A stretch of DNA of 64,000 nucleotides, taken from positions 13,099,589 to 13,163,588 of the forward strand of contig OY294048.1 of NCBI GenBank assembly GCA_958510825.1, read 5' to 3'. The first letter of the stretch is position 1. Every line of letters begins with the position of its first letter. The position numbers and the translations under genes were made by a program. Source of the stretch: Brachypterus glaber (taxonomy: Eukaryota; Arthropoda; Insecta; Coleoptera; Kateretidae). The notes beneath the pieces were generated by a model that searched no databases, was not told where the DNA came from, and was given only the letters and a program-made list of their open reading frames with translations. Of the stretch, positions 11,601 through 22,879 are shown piece after piece.

Positions 11601-14600
11601 ATTTCTAAAAAAGATATCGACAAGCGGTTTTTTGCATATTGTTTCTTATCATATTTCGAAGAGCTGATTAGATTATGGGGTAAATTATTGCGGGTAAGGG
11701 GGTAAGAATGGGGTAAACCTCCTATTTTTAGCGTTTTTTTGGTTATAATTATGTTAATTATTATTGTATTTTATTAATTTAGCACTTATATGAAAGATTT
11801 TTTTATAATTCTCAAAAAATGTTACATACAATTTTTTCCTAATTAGCTAAGATACATTGTTTTCGAGATATTAGCGATTATAGTAGTAAAATATTTTTTT
11901 AGCATAACTCATTTATAAACCAATTAAAAAAAATATATATTTCAAATGAAAGCTCTACAAAAAATGTTTTATGCAGTTTTTGCTAGAATATAACATTTTG
12001 GAGATACAGACTTTCAAACTTTAATAAATTCTGCAACACGCAGGTGTGTTAATGGTTGCCTATTTACACAACTTCCATTTCATAAGGTTTCAAATTAGTG
12101 CCTAGTGCCGATGTTTTGGCAAGGTGCTTGCAACTGTTCAGCTGTTTTTTTGCAAAAATCTTTTTTTTTCACATAACACAATTAAAAAAAGAAATTCTAA
12201 AAATAAAAAAAAAATCTTAAAAATTAACTTTTTTCAAAAAGTTTATTTCATTTTAAATTTATGATTTTAAAATATAAGTTTTACATTAGTTCAAAAAAAA
12301 CGTCAGAAAATGTGTTTTTAAATAAAAATCTATAATTTAGCAAAAAATTAAAAGATTAATACGAAAATGAGCGAGCAAAACATTTTTTAGTCACTAGTCG
12401 AAAAAACTTAACTTTTGATATTTAAAATAGTGCTAAAAACAAATGTTCCATAAAAGTGGATAAAATTTATATAATATTTAATATATTTTATGCCACGTGG
12501 AACTTTAATAACTTCCTGATCAGTCTGAAGCTGTTTTTGGAAAAAGATATTAACCTGTAAAGTCTATTTCCCTCCATACGAGCAGGCTGTTCCGTTTCCG
12601 CCATTTTGTCCCTGCCGACCGCTTGATTGTCCTTGAAAATCGACGGCATGTGCGACGTTGACGTGTATTCCAACATAGCGTCCAACATCCAATAACATGG
12701 CCGTTCAATATGGCTGCCGTCGATACAGTTCGAGTCGCCGTAGACTATCACCCGGCCGCTTTTGTCTGTCGTTTTGCTTTGCAACAGGCCCAAGATTGGA
12801 ACAGTGTATTTGGTTTGGTGTGCTTCGCCTAAAACCTAAACAAAATGTACATTATAACATAGCCGTTCAATATGGCTGACGTCGATAAAGTTCGAGTTGC
12901 CGTAAACGATCACCCGGCCGCTTTTCTTAGTCGTTTTGCTTTGCAACAGGCCAAAGATTGGGACAGTGTAGTTGGTTTGGTGTGGTCCGCCTAAAACCTA
13001 AACAAAATGTACATAATAACATGAGCTTTCAATATGGCTGCCCTCAATACAGTTCGAGTCGCCGTAAACGATCACCCGGTCGCTTTTCTCAATCATTTTG
13101 CTTTGCAAGGTGAGTTTTCCTGAAAACATTACGTTGATAGTACGTTTCCTTCCATTTTTAAAAATTTCAACTTGCTGAACATAAAAAATAATATTTCGCA
13201 AAAACTAGGTAAAAGTGTTAAGATTAGGACGATGTTGCTAAAAAAAGCCATCTAAAGATTTTTTTAATTTTTAGTATGAACGTAGAGAATAAGGACTGGT
13301 AACTTGTAGTTCGATTTGGTTACGTATTGACTAAAAAGCGCTGGTATCTACGAGCGAGATCGGAAGCCTTCTAGATCGTAATTTTAATTTTTAAATTTAA
13401 ATAGTTAGTCGGTGGTTGCTAGATGGCGCCATGCGTAAACATTGACATTATAAACATATGTTCATAGTGACGTTTATTTTTTGTGTGTGTTTTTATGAGA
13501 ACATCTTCTTTGGTTATTCTCAGGTAAATTATTGATACCTGGTATATAATTTTGGAAATAACAATCAAGTTTCTATATCATTATATATGGCACATCAAAA
13601 ACTGTAAGCCATGATTCTGGTGATTTAATTTTGAATTCTTAAGTACTATATTTTCTTGTGTCAACTATAAAAACTTTTAATGTTACCAAACTATACTAAA
13701 ACCATTGTTATCACAAAATACTAAAAGTAATCACATAATACCGATAAAAGTATTATAGTAGCAACTTATAAAATATTTTGACGTTTATTTCTAACATAAA
13801 CAACATTTTAGGTTATGTGTCATAGAATTTTTTAAAATCATAAATCTAGAGTGCTCCATATCTCGCTCGTAGACTATTTCGCCATCTGGTGGATTTCAGT
13901 CATTATGTAACACGAAAAAGCTATTAAAACTTCGGAGTGTCACAGGGTTGATTTTTAGACAGAAATTATGCATTATGGCACATGCATTTTACACAAAAAT
14001 TATGCATTATGTATAAAATACATCACAGAATAAAAATCGGAAAAAAACATTGGAGTTGCCAGACCTTTTAGGTGAAATTTTTTAAAACTAGCTGTGGACG
14101 TATTATACAAAAAGTGGCGCTTTTAGATAGAATAGAATAAAATAATAGTTTTTGCCTCACTAACCTGTATTCCCTGATCGTTCAGTTGTCCCGTAACGAG
14201 AATGCCATCTTGCGGAAACTTGTGTATACTAGTCCCGGATGCGTAATACATCTCGTGATCGTTCAACCTAAAATGCCCTTCAAAGACCCTGTCCCCCAGC
14301 TGGATGCCCCAGGATGCCAGCAAATCGTTCAGCGCCGGCACGTTCGAACCCCCCGTGTCCGGCATCCACCACTGGCGCGTGTTCTCATCGTAGAACTTGA
14401 CTTTTTTCATAACCGTCACGTTATACCAATCCGCGAACACGATCACGGATAGGCCCGAGTCCACGTCTCGTTTTAATTTTAAAATTTCTTCCGGGAAGAA
14501 TTCTTCCTCCGGATCGACTATGAGTAACGTCCCGTACTGGGAAGCGTCAAAACACGTAAAAGGTGAACCTAAAATAAAAAAATAAAACAAAAGAAAGTTT

Positions 14601-17600
14601 TTACCGTCAATTTTTATCAAAAACCTAAGGTTCGAAGTCTGCTTGTTTTATCTACATTTTTTTCAGGAAATAATCTTAAAATATACCCCTCCACCTAATG
14701 ATTTAAAACACCTAAACTACAAGCAGCTGTATTTTTTGGTAATTTTGAGCTATCGGCATAATAGTCACTTATCTAAATAGCGAGATGCTATTTAATCGCT
14801 CTTAAATTTACAGGATTGGTCAATTATGACATTTTCTTGAAATTTGATTGATTCAAAATTTGTATATGAGGGAAATAATCATTATTATAATTAGGCTGTT
14901 AAAAAAATAATTTTCTATTTTTAAAGGGTATTGATCGCGTTTACCGGAAAGTAATACGCTCCTAAAAAAAATGTGTGTCTGGGTAATTATTGTATTATTG
15001 TAATTATTTTACCCCTCAAATTGCCTTTCTATCTTCACAGTTTATTGTTAATTTCTTACCTAAAACTTCTACATAGTATCCCGCATTGCGTAGATTTTGG
15101 TACATATCTTTAAAGTTTGTGTGAATATGGTCTCCATTCCAGTCCAGCGGGCTGTTTTTAATTTTCAAATTATCCCTAGGGAAATATCCCGGCGGGTAAC
15201 GCAGGTTATGATATTGATCCCATAAGATCCGTTTGTGTCTCGGTGGGGTTGGTATTATCTTTGCCCTGTAACGTAAAAAAATGTAAACTAACACCCAAGC
15301 ACATTCACACCAAGGAGCGACACCGACTATGAAAAAGGCGCATTGCTAAATTAGTTTTCTTTTTTTATCAACACTGTCAGGCATTTCATTTTATTACATT
15401 GAACTACGTTCCAACCAATCAAGTATTTTGAAATTAACTGGGCTCCCACCGAAAAATTTCAGATTTTTTTATGATTTTTTACAATTTTAGGCATTTTATG
15501 ATAAAATATTTGGACAAAAAAGCGGAAATCTTCCATTTTAAATCCTTATTCTACAGCACTCTATCTCTAGCCAGGACCGGACCGAGCCAGTCGAAGCCCC
15601 GGGGTCCATTTAGAAAGGATCCGCATATTTGCTCATCAAATAAAGTATAAACTAAAATAAACTGTCAACGTCGGAACTCCTCGAACCCGGGTCCCGGGGA
15701 AGCTTTCCTCTAAATTCGGCCCCGCCTCTAACATCCCTTTCTTTAGATATAACCCTTTTTAAAATAGGTTATTTGCCCATTTGCATCCCGATTTTTACCA
15801 AAAAGAATTCCAACCGCGAACTTCTGGAAGGAAAGGTATAAACCAAATTTTCCTCAAAGCATTTTTGAGTTATCGTGCTCACAAGAATTACCGGACGGAC
15901 CACCCCGAGGGGTGGTGGTTTTGGACCAGAAACGGTTTCAGCGACCTCGGAAGCCCCTATATGCCAATTTTTACGAAAATTTACGTTTCAACTCATTTCG
16001 TTTAAGGGGTCTTTGTACCTTCTACATCCAAACCAAACTAAACTTCAGAAAAAAACTTATCTCCCAGGTCGCTCTAAAGTATAAAGTATGAGTATTTTTC
16101 TGACAGTAATTTTATTTTATGACGATTTTAGGACAAATTGGGTCATTTTATGACAAGTGGGAGGCCTGAATTAATGCTATAGGTATGTTTTTGGTTCCTG
16201 TACTCTTTTACTTTAAAAATTATTAAATTAAACACAGTTATTTGACATGTTTAAGAAATAAGAATAGTACTTATTTGGTTAGTTGAAAAGTATATGTCAG
16301 TCCAAGACATACAGTCCCAATAAACAAACCTAATAAATTCTCCTGTCAAACCATTTGACAATTAACCTTACCTTTTGAGAAATTTCTGTTTGAAATCTTT
16401 TAGTGTTACATTTTAGAGAATTTTAACGCTTATCGCCAATACCGCTTATGTGCGACTTGGCAACCGAGGAAAAAAGCGCCTTGCTTTTTAAATCAGACCG
16501 TTTTATTTGTCAGTGTCAGTACTTGGTGTAGTATTAATTTGATCCTACCTAATAGGCAATGTCACGACGCTCTGCCTGGGTTCAGTCTCCCCTTGTCCCG
16601 GAGGCGATTCCACCGTAACGGAGATGTGCCCGTGAGCTAATCCTTCATACGTGGCGCCATCTGCTGATACCGACAAACTCACGGCCATCCAACCCGACCA
16701 AGGCCATAAAAGTTCCGAATGGGAGATGGAAACTTCCAATAACTGACCCTGTTGGGGCGTGTACGGATGCCACAGGGGCTTGTTAACTATTTTTCCCGAC
16801 ACACCCAGACCGTTGAGTAACGTCACGTTCACTATTATAGGCAGCGAGCCATAGTAAAGGGGTTGGGTGCAGTAAGGCCACATGTAAGGACATTCGTTTA
16901 GGTCGATGTAGCTCGGACTAAGGCTTGCCTAAAAAAGAAAATAATTTAGAAGACAATCGAATAAAAATTATAGTTATTATATAAAAAATTCTGACCACAC
17001 ATGAAAATATCTGAATTTTTATTGAAATTCTAAAACCACATAAAATTTTACAAAATCTCACATGCTAAAAAATCTCATATAACATGATGAGGAAGTCCAT
17101 ATAAAATTTCATCAGGAATTTACAAACTTAAAAAAACAATGTAATGTATAAAAAAAATATTATGTATAAAAATAATAAAGTATTGTTCTTATTTAGCCCA
17201 AAACTCGCCCAAAACTCCTTCTTTCACGGTTCAAGGACGAAAAATTAAACACTAAAATGTTAAAAACCAAATTTAAATAAAAAGCGATTTTTTTTAGCCA
17301 CTTTCAAAGGGGCTTAGCCTAGATCTAGTGTCCCTAGCTTAGCCTCCTTACGACGCATTTTTAGACATATGTTTATAGGAACTTTTTTTCATATTTTCTG
17401 ATGTAGAATCACAGCTTAAAATTTCGGACCCTATTTCAAAAACACCCTGTATAACGCAGCAAACACCGTGAGCCTTTTATTGTCTAGTTAACCTAGATAC
17501 ATACCTGGGGCTTGTAGGTACTCAAAATTTGATAAGCCTTCATCAAATTCAACTTTCCATGGCCTTGCTCGAACATGTTGACCCCAGGCAGTCTTCTGGC

Positions 17601-19625
17601 GGATGCCATCAGGGCCTGCTTCATGCTGGCGGGGTTGATTACGTCACCTCTATGCAGGACGCCGCTGGCGAGGAGGGTTACCGCCCCGGCCACCACCGGG
17701 GAGGCCACGCTGGTGCCCGACAATGTGCGGCAGCCGCCCTTCAGGTTTGAGCCTTTTACCGCTGAGCCATACGTTACTATGTCGGGTTTCACACGGCCAT
17801 ATCCTGAAATCATTTCAGTCAAATGTGACGTGAAATTACAGTCTAGCCAAGGGCGTAGATGAGGGGGGTAATGGGGGTAATTATATGTTAGTGTGATATC
17901 TTATTTTTTTAAGGGGCTCCAAAGTACAACCCCATCATATCACAGGCTATATTTTTCATCAAAAAAAAATCCAAAAACTTATGTGAGATTATATCTAAAA
18001 GAGAACTGATTATTGTATCCAAAAACGACCCTTAACCTCTTTGGGACGGGAAACGACTGGAGTGGCATAAATGTTACTTTATAGTCAGGCGGAAAACGAA
18101 TCGAGTTGCAACACGTTTGATGTTTCTCTCATTTCAACAACAGCCCCTTTTCCTTGATACGTTGCGAAAAAAAATCCATTCAGCACTAATTAGTGTTAAC
18201 ACCTTCATCTTCATTAAAAAGCAGAGACTGGATAAAGTAAATCTGCTGCCAATCTTTTCCTGTCCCGAAAAGCTTAATAATCCACTCTCCTGAACCACCT
18301 GTAACTTTGTTCTAAATACCACCCTATTATTATTAAATAATAATTGTTATTTGGAGCTCCTTAAAGTATAAGATACCACATGGTTGAATTCAGAATGAAA
18401 TGTACTTTCATATTCTTTGATAAAAATGGGGAGGTGTTATTTGAAAACAGAAGTTGGGGGTGGTATCAAGGGGGTGGGTAAGAAAGAGGTAGTAAAAAAA
18501 TTAAACTTTACCATGAGGTAATTCCCATGTTGTCATTCCTCTTGAGGAGAATTTAGCAATCTGGTCTTCAAAATTAATACCACCAACACCAATGACATCC
18601 ATCTGGTCTGCTGGATTGTTTAAGGTCCCATACAAAGGGCCATCATTACCAATGGCAGAAACCATAATCACCTTATTTGCTGTCAATTCCCACACTTTGT
18701 CAACAAATGGATGATCTTTAAAGTCAGGCCCACCTATACTTAAATTTAAAACATTTATCTTTTTTAAAATTGCATAATTAAAAGCATCTAAAAACCATGA
18801 TGTGTATGAAACTTGTTTATTTGTAAAAACACGAAAAATGTGAAGTTCAGAATCTGGTGCAATTCCTAAGCATTCTTTGCTTGAAGCTATAACTCCAGCT
18901 ACAAAAGTGCCATGGCCTAATCCATCATCATATGTTTTTTCATTTGTCCAATTCGTTCGTTCCTTTATTTTACGAAAATGTGGATGTGTTTTTGACAAAC
19001 CAGTATCAAAGATAGCCACTTTTATTCCTTTTCCAGTTATTCCCATATTCCATAAAGAATCAGCCTGTAAAACTGATGTGATTTGTTTAGGAATAGCTCT
19101 TAGCAATCTTCTACTTGTGTGTCTGGCTGTGGCTTGCCAGAACTGATTTTTTAAATTTAAACTAGTACGACCTAGTCTTATGTTATCTCTATTAATAAAT
19201 TTAAGTGTTCTAGACACCATCCGTTGTGCTGTAACACGTTTAATAGCAGGGTGGTCATTTAACGCATTTAATCCATCTAACTTATCATTTTCTTCTAATA
19301 TTATTACATCAAAATCACTAGGATAATCGCTGGCCGGGTTTTCCCGGGCTATTATCTTCCATTTTCGAACCCCAGAAGCATTTAAGGCAGTGTTAATGTA
19401 CCCTTCTCGAGCTTGATACTTGTAGTACCCATTAAACATAACAATGTACTCATTTTCAATAATTGACGAAGTATACTCTACTTTTAAGTGTTCGGTTGTA
19501 AGATTACAACATAGAGGCGATTCTAAATTATCTTCTGTATGTATTTCATTGTCTTGAACTTTTTGAGATTTGGTTACAGCACAAAATGCAAAGAATACGA
19601 AAGCCACGTATCTGAAACCATTCAT
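8381..19625 (-). CDS. MBTPS1: Membrane-bound transcription factor site-1 protease (S1P)
   Basis: Subtilisin-family (kexin/pyrolysin-like) serine protease of the Golgi. In known biology it makes the first lumenal cut in SREBP and ATF6 type precursors before site-2 protease. Eight exons join in frame: 19625-18512, 17803-17505, 16928-16549, 15265-15060, 14568-14165, 12835-12555, 11392-11199, 8616-8381. They give 1037 residues plus TAG; human S1P has 1052. Visible landmarks are a signal peptide (1-20), the autocleavage motif RRLL (172-175), catalytic D207 in AIFDTGL, H238 in GLGHGT, oxyanion N327 in SAIGNDG and S403 in SGTSVASP. All lie 11 residues before the human positions (RRLL186, D218, H249, N338, S414). 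The C-terminal membrane helix is about 990-1009, followed by the lysine/arginine-rich tail RPKPKKRK. Everything needed for activity is present. Introns carry a LINE, foldback repeats and a partial exon triplication. No AATAAA was seen in the 280 bases after the stop. Confidence 0.97.
8837..9806 (+). mobile_element. 5'-truncated non-LTR retrotransposon (RNase H and zinc-knuckle end)
   Basis: The frame at 8835-9611 holds an RNase H core: WYTDGSK with the first aspartate, then [18 protein letters not shown], and a C-terminal [20 protein letters not shown] knuckle. The central RNase H part with the other catalytic residues is missing, and the frame shifts near 9611, continuing as [13 protein letters not shown] 14-base duplication TTATAAACCAGATT flanks it (8823-8836 and 9807-9820), and the 3' end is a CTAAA-type tail. 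It sits antisense in S1P intron 7 and resembles jockey/R1-type elements. Confidence 0.9.
9858..10405. repeat. Inverted-repeat element in S1P intron 7
   Basis: AACCAAATTTTATTATC followed by ACTATAACATACTAGTATG, inverted at the right end (CATACTAGTATGTTATAGTT, then AATTTGGTT). The middle is not recognised. Just right of the LINE. Confidence 0.6.
11199..11392 (-). CDS. MBTPS1: S1P exon 7
   Basis: Reads [20 protein letters not shown], then [14 protein letters not shown], ending SLIK plus one base. The acceptor is TTTTTCAG and the donor GTTTGT, a weak match to consensus. Phases agree with both neighbours. Confidence 0.94.
11570..12135. repeat. ~600-bp interspersed repeat, copy 1
   Basis: TCGAAGAGCTGATTAGATTA and CCGATGTTTTGGCAAGGTGC recur inverted at 48490-49015. 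Lies in S1P intron 6. Confidence 0.78.
12555..12835 (-). CDS. MBTPS1: S1P exon 6
   Basis: Only the upstream of two nearby AGs (TTGTTTAG) keeps phase 0, giving [17 protein letters not shown], then [20 protein letters not shown] and [10 protein letters not shown] plus two bases before GTTAAT. Its 5' half is repeated twice upstream in the intron (12855-13108). Confidence 0.95.
12855..13108 (-). pseudogene. Two partial tandem copies of S1P exon 6
   Basis: The segment 12693-12854 (5' half of exon 6 plus its splice acceptor) recurs at 12855-13016 and again, shortened, at 13017-13108, with an exact 162-base period. Copy 2 still reads [20 protein letters not shown] from an intact acceptor, then runs into the next copy's intron and a stop. 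Copy 3 reads [18 protein letters not shown]. Neither has a donor, so they are exon relics with decoy acceptors inside intron 5. Confidence 0.85.
14165..14568 (-). CDS. MBTPS1: S1P exon 5
   Basis: Reads [20 protein letters not shown], through [20 protein letters not shown], to NDQGIQ before a non-consensus but usable donor GTTAGT. Phase 0 at the 3' end fixes the acceptor of exon 6. Confidence 0.96.
15060..15265 (-). CDS. MBTPS1: S1P exon 4
   Basis: Reads [20 protein letters not shown], then [17 protein letters not shown], ending YYVEVL plus one base. The acceptor TTACAG is at 15266 and the donor is GTAAGA. This is among the most conserved stretches of the S1P ectodomain. Confidence 0.96.
16549..16928 (-). 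CDS. MBTPS1: S1P exon 3: post-catalytic beta-rich domain
   Basis: Begins [20 protein letters not shown] after acceptor TTTTAG and ends TLPI plus two bases before donor GTAGGA. This is 15 codons longer upstream than the longest ATG-started frame, and it joins YKPQ-ASLSPSY exactly as in the vertebrate protein. Confidence 0.95.
17505..17803 (-). CDS. MBTPS1: S1P exon 2: catalytic serine
   Basis: Reads [13 protein letters not shown], then [18 protein letters not shown] with the catalytic serine S403, then [20 protein letters not shown], ending YKPQ before donor GTATGT. The acceptor is TTTCAG. The plus-strand frames over it are shadows. Confidence 0.97.
18512..19625 (-). CDS. MBTPS1: S1P exon 1: signal peptide, prodomain, D/H/N catalytic residues
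   Basis: Starts at ATG 19625; a hydrophobic signal peptide follows directly, which supports this start. It contains the prodomain with RRLL at 172-175, D207, H238 and N327. It ends WELPH plus one base before donor GTAAAG, giving the split glycine codon of [10 protein letters not shown]. Confidence 0.97.
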
Positions 19626-19751
19626 TTTAGTTGTTTATGTTTCCACTTGCGTTTTCGACGACTCATTTTTATCTAAAATCACCATATCACAGATCTAAAG
19701 TCAACATTATTGCCAAAACATTAACGCTATTACTTGACATTTATTTTGACA

Positions 19752-19943
19752 TGTATGGTCACAGAACACTAGAGAACTCCAACCCATTCATAAATGCAGC
19801 AACACAAATTGGCGGGAAAACGACTAGCGACACTAGTGTTCACATCCAGAACCTTTAGCGGGAAATTTGAAATACCTACTATTTCATATTTTTTTTTTTG
19901 CAAATATTTTTTAATTGAGCATTCGAAATTTTTCCGAATGCTC
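19752..19943. repeat. S1P upstream segment shared with 26.8-27.1 kb
   Basis: CAACCCATTCATAAATGCAG, AATTGGCGGGAAAACGACTA and ACACTAGTGTTCACATCCAG, ending in a GAGCATTCG..CGAATGCTC hairpin. It begins about 130 bases before the S1P start codon. Confidence 0.8.
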
Positions 19944-20367
19944 AATAGAAGTTTTTAACTAGGGATTTATAGAAAAAAAAACAAATATTACATTAAAAAG
20001 ATTTATTCAATAAATTTGTCATAAGATTCATATATGTACAATACAAATACAATATTTCGCAAAATAAATAGCCATTATAATTTATTAACCAATATTTTTC
20101 AATAAAAATAAGTTAAAAATAATTAAAAAATAACAAAAAGAATATTTTTTGCTTTTCTAAACCAATTTTAGGGGTCAAAATATGTTGGCGCATTCGCCAA
20201 AATGAAAAAATGTACCTGATAGGAGAGGCAGAAAAGGGTGTAAGAAAAAAAATTGCGCATTCACCAAAAATATAATTTTCAAGGTATTTCTATACCAATA
20301 TATCTCGCTGGGGGAGGCAAGCCCGCACCCCTAAATCCGCCCCTGCGCCACCACCCCAGTAAAACTA

Positions 20368-21310
20368 TACCGGGTGAGTTTCAGTCCACGAACACGTGGT
20401 TTTCAATCCTATCGCAGCAATTTTTTATAGCTTATTGCTCAACAATGGCTACAAAACGGCATATTTTTTTAATGTGTTTTTATGCATTTTTGGATCCAGA
20501 AAAGTAATTTACCTACACAAAAAAATCATTTAAAAAAACCCTAGTTTTTAGTACGTTTTTTTTTTTGTTATTATTTTTTAATAACATACGAGATTTTATA
20601 AATAAAATTCAATTTATTTGGTAAATGTGGGAAAAATACAAATTTTATGTAAAAACCAAAATTTGGTAATGTTTTTGTACTTTAAATTTTTAAAACGGTT
20701 TTTCCTTCATAAGTTAATTTTTTCAAATGGCAACCCGTTTGAACGCTTTTACCTTTTTGGTGTGCTTTTGTAAGGGCTAAAAAAAGGCCAACTTATCTAA
20801 AATTTGCCGACTCAATTTTTTTGTTTTTCACCTCCAAAAAGCTTTACCCCTAACAGAAATTTTGATGAGTAAAAACAGGTCCTCACCTTTAAAACTTTGC
20901 CGACTGCCCTAAAATTTGCCGACTCCATAATTCGGATCGTCCCTGAATATAGAGGGGGCGTTGTTATGAAAAATAAAATTGCCTTAGTTTCCGGCGAAAC
21001 CGGAACTGCAAAAAAAATATATTTTGTACGCCATTTTGTAGCCTTAGTTAAGAAATATAAACTAAAATAAATTGCTTTAATCGGATAGAAAAACCATTAA
21101 ATTTTAGGGGGTGCCCTAGTAGAAATAACGTTTCATTCTAACGAGTATTTGATCTATAAATGTCCCGATTTCTATCTAACGTTAGAATTCCTAACGTTAG
21201 CTGACTAACGTTGGACACCTAACATTCAAACTACATTCATCTAACGTAAGGTCAAGTGGTTCTAACGTTATTTTTCACCAGGTTATCCATGGACTGAAAC
21301 ACACCCGGTA
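20368..21310. mobile_element. Mariner-like TIR element with CTAACGTTAG cluster
   Basis: The ends TACCGGGTGAGTTTCAGTCC and TGGACTGAAACACACCCGGT are near-complementary and flanked by TA. 943 bases, non-coding. Its right part holds a CTAACGTTAG cluster (21120-21275). Confidence 0.7.
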
Positions 21311-21426
21311 TACCTAGTACGTTCTCAAAAATATTACCGCTTCTTTTTAGTTATAAAAATTTTTTATGCTTCACACTAAAACACATAATTTAACAATAAA
21401 AAATTAAACAAAAAACTGAAATGTAG

Positions 21427-21631
21427 TCGTATTAATGGTGGAGGTCGCTTGCAAAACAACTTTATACTGCGATATTTCAAGAACGCTTTGACACAGACTT
21501 AAATTTTGGACCAAAGATTTTCAACGTGGCAAATAACTTGGTCAAAATTTCAAATCTCTATGTCAAAGCATTCTAAAAATATCGTAGTGGAAGTTGTTTT
21601 GCAAGCGACCTGCATCATTAGTACGACTTTA
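21427..21631. repeat. ~200-bp foldback, copy 2
   Basis: Same family as 3456-3652: GTCGTATTAATGGTGGAGGT at the left, GCAAGCGACCTGCATCATTA at the right. Confidence 0.82.
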
Positions 21632-21993
21632 TAATCTAAAATAAAATTAAAATAAATTTTAAAAGGACAATAAACCTAAATTCTTAAAATCTACGATTTT
21701 ATTGCAAAGGTGAAACTAAAAAAGAAAGTGTGTATTACCCTTTCTTTTTAGTTATTTTCTATTGAAATGAGTTTTTGACGTGATTTTCAATAGGGTATAC
21801 AGTTTTTATTTTTTAATGTAAAAAACTAATTTATAAATTAAAAATTAAACGAAAACTAAACTATGATTAAAAATAACATGAATTAAAATTAAAAAGTACA
21901 ATAAATTACTTCAGGGACGAATTTAGGCAATTCTTTTTTGGGGGAGGGGGGGTGTGACTGGTTAAATAAATGCCGAACAAGAATGTTAAAAAT

Positions 21994-22187
21994 AATGGTG
22001 TAGGGCGCTTGCAAACCAACTTTACACTACGATATTTCAAGAACGCTTTGAAACAGATACTTATATTTGGACCAAAGATTTTTAACGTGACAAAAAAACT
22101 TCTAGTCAAAATTTAAAATCGAAGCGGTCTTGAAATTTCGTGGTGTAAAGTTGCTTTGCAAGCGACCTGCACCATTAATACGACTTT
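21994..22187. repeat. ~195-bp foldback, copy 3
   Basis: Third copy, 360 bases after copy 2 in the same orientation; the right arm GCAAGCGACCTGCACCATTA is best kept. Confidence 0.8.
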
Positions 22188-22289
22188 AGCCAATTTTCAG
22201 CAGTCTGGTTATAATATAAATATTATTGTTCGTGTCAGTATACAGATTTATAAACTCTTACTAAAACTAAAATTGTATATTCTTAAATT

Positions 22290-22860
22290 AAGAAAAAAAA
22301 ACGTAAGCCCTAGCGCCGCAGGCAAAGATTTTACTAATTTGATGGTCTACTTTAATTTTAAATTGGTCTTTAATTTAAAATTTCACAAATATGCAAGAAA
22401 CTCAAGCACCGCAGGCGAATTTTTTTAATTTGATGGCCTTTATTTTAATTATTAAACGGTTTTATACTAAATTTAACAAAAATGCAAGAAAGCTGTAGCG
22501 CCGCAGGCGAAATATTTTACGAATTTCACAATTAAGTTTTAAAATCCTAAATGAAAAAAATGTAAGAAAGCCCTAGTGCTACAGACGAAAAATTTTACAA
22601 ATTTGATGGTCTATTTATTTTATTATTCTAAATTTCACAAAAATGCAAGAATTTCTTAAAGTTCTACCGCCGCAGGCCAAAAATTTAACGAATTTGACGC
22701 ATAAGTTCTTAAGGTAAATATATATAAATATATAAAAAACATACAACAAAGCCGCAGGTAATTTTTTTACCAACTTATTTTTTAAAAGTTTTACAATTCC
22801 AAATGTTACAATCTAAAAAAGCTCTAGCGCCGTGGCCAAATTTTTTACGAATTTAAAGCT
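22290..22860. repeat. Degenerate ~88-bp tandem repeat, about seven units
   Basis: Units centre on CTAGCGCCGCAGGC at about 22312, 22406, 22497, 22576, 22668, 22751 and 22830, each followed by TTTTACGAATTTGATGG-like text. The GC core sits in otherwise AT-only DNA. Confidence 0.82.
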
Positions 22861-22879
22861 GCTTATTCTACGACGGAGG

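Noticed and set aside
12855..13016. Copy 2 of S1P exon 6 as an alternative exon
   Set aside because: No donor; it reads into a stop at the next acceptor and loses conserved GDSNC residues.
14186..14585. Plus-strand frames of 88 and 62 residues
   Set aside because: Antisense shadows of S1P exon 5.
17529..17862. Plus-strand frames of 73 and 95 residues
   Set aside because: Antisense shadows of S1P exon 2, whose minus-strand reading has the catalytic serine motif.
22290..22860. CRISPR-like spacing of repeats
   Set aside because: Degenerate eukaryotic tandem repeat; spacers are as similar as repeats and no cas genes are present.
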